Source: M30B66 sp040882555 (GTDB lineage: Bacteria; Bacteroidota; Bacteroidia; M30B66). From it: 6,316 bases of DNA. Of the stretch, positions 6,204-6,316 are shown one piece after another. The stretch is from NCBI GenBank assembly GCA_040882555.1, contig JBBEBC010000043.1:1-6316 (forward strand). Direction: 5' to 3'. The notes under the pieces are model-generated. The model was not told the DNA's origin. It saw only the letters and a program-made list of their open reading frames with translations, and ran no database searches. Both the position numbers and the translations under genes were made by a program. The number at the start of each line of letters is the position of its first letter. Within the stretch, counting starts at the first letter, position 1.

Positions 6204-6316
6204 GTTGAATAACATCCTGATTTTTAAAATTTTATTTTTAAACTTATGGTATGTAATTTAATAAAAGTTGCCTTTGTTAACTCAATTCTCTTCTTATCTA
6301 TTAATACAGAAACATT
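5997..6316 (+). repeat. Gene-junction direct repeat, copy 2 (runs off the window)
   Basis: Second copy of the unit at 3562-3880. It begins at the YPNP codon of the SBBP gene's sorting domain, passes the TGA at 6201-6203 and a 42-base spacer (6204-6245), and enters a new start codon at 6246. The spacer has one extra A compared with copy 1, so the offset shifts from 2435 to 2436. The final 55 bases (6262-6316) are identical to 3826-3880. The true right end is not visible. Confidence 0.95.
6246..6316 (+). CDS. Start of a further secreted protein gene, 3'-partial (signal sequence only)
   Basis: An ATG at 6246 opens a frame of 23 codons and two bases that reaches the window end without a stop. 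It encodes MVCNLIKVAFVNSILFLSI followed by NTET, the same signal sequence as the SBBP protein except for Leu6 to Ile. It stands 42 bases after the SBBP gene's stop, in the same arrangement as the SBBP gene after the delta-60 gene. The mature protein is not visible. A second SBBP/DUF7948 protein is the simplest guess, but the signal region alone could be shared by a different protein. Confidence 0.75.
   Translation, partial: MVCNLIKVAFVNSILFLSINTET

Noticed and set aside
3562..6316. The long direct repeats as ends of an insertion sequence or transposon.
   Set aside because: There is no transposase gene, no terminal inverted repeat and no target-site duplication. The repeats consist of coding ends plus spacer, so gene duplication or recombination explains them better.

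Overview
The window looks like a fragment of an AT-rich Bacteroidota chromosome, of the Cytophagales/Flavobacteriia/Saprospiria kind. Three things point there. Two secreted proteins end in type IX secretion system (T9SS) type A sorting domains. The sensor kinase has the membrane layout and RDLHDDLG box common in that phylum. No start codon has a clear Shine-Dalgarno sequence. All recognisable genes lie on the + strand.

Positions 2-1765 hold a two-component pair. The first gene is a membrane histidine kinase cut off at its 5' end by the window. Twelve bases later comes a NarL/FixJ-type response regulator with a receiver and a LuxR-type helix-turn-helix. The regulator is broken by one in-frame TAG at 1349-1351. 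Both halves are in the same frame and all other signature residues are intact, so this is a recent nonsense mutation, a sequencing error or, less likely, a suppressed stop.

Positions 1831-6203 hold two large secreted repeat proteins. The first (645 aa) has a signal peptide, seven delta-60-type repeats, an Ig-like domain and a T9SS sorting domain. The second (797 aa) has a signal sequence, a DUF7948-like N-terminal domain, exactly seven SBBP-type repeats of 64-65 residues and a T9SS sorting domain. Both are probably exported by Sec, carried across the outer membrane by T9SS and attached to the cell surface or released. Their ligands cannot be read from the sequence.

The most notable structure is a direct repeat of about 320 bp, at 3562-3880 and 5997-6316. 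Each copy starts at the YPNP motif of one gene's sorting domain, runs through its stop and the 41-42 bp spacer, and continues into the signal sequence of the next gene. It therefore predicts a third gene starting at 6246 and running off the window. Identity rises along the repeat: about 89% in the sorting domain, about 93% in the spacer (two substitutions and one indel), and 70 of 71 bases in the next gene's start. This fits a tandem surface-protein array that expands, contracts or is homogenised by recombination between gene-junction repeats. The last 55 bases of the window match 3826-3880 exactly, which suggests the window ends where an assembly could not pass the repeat.
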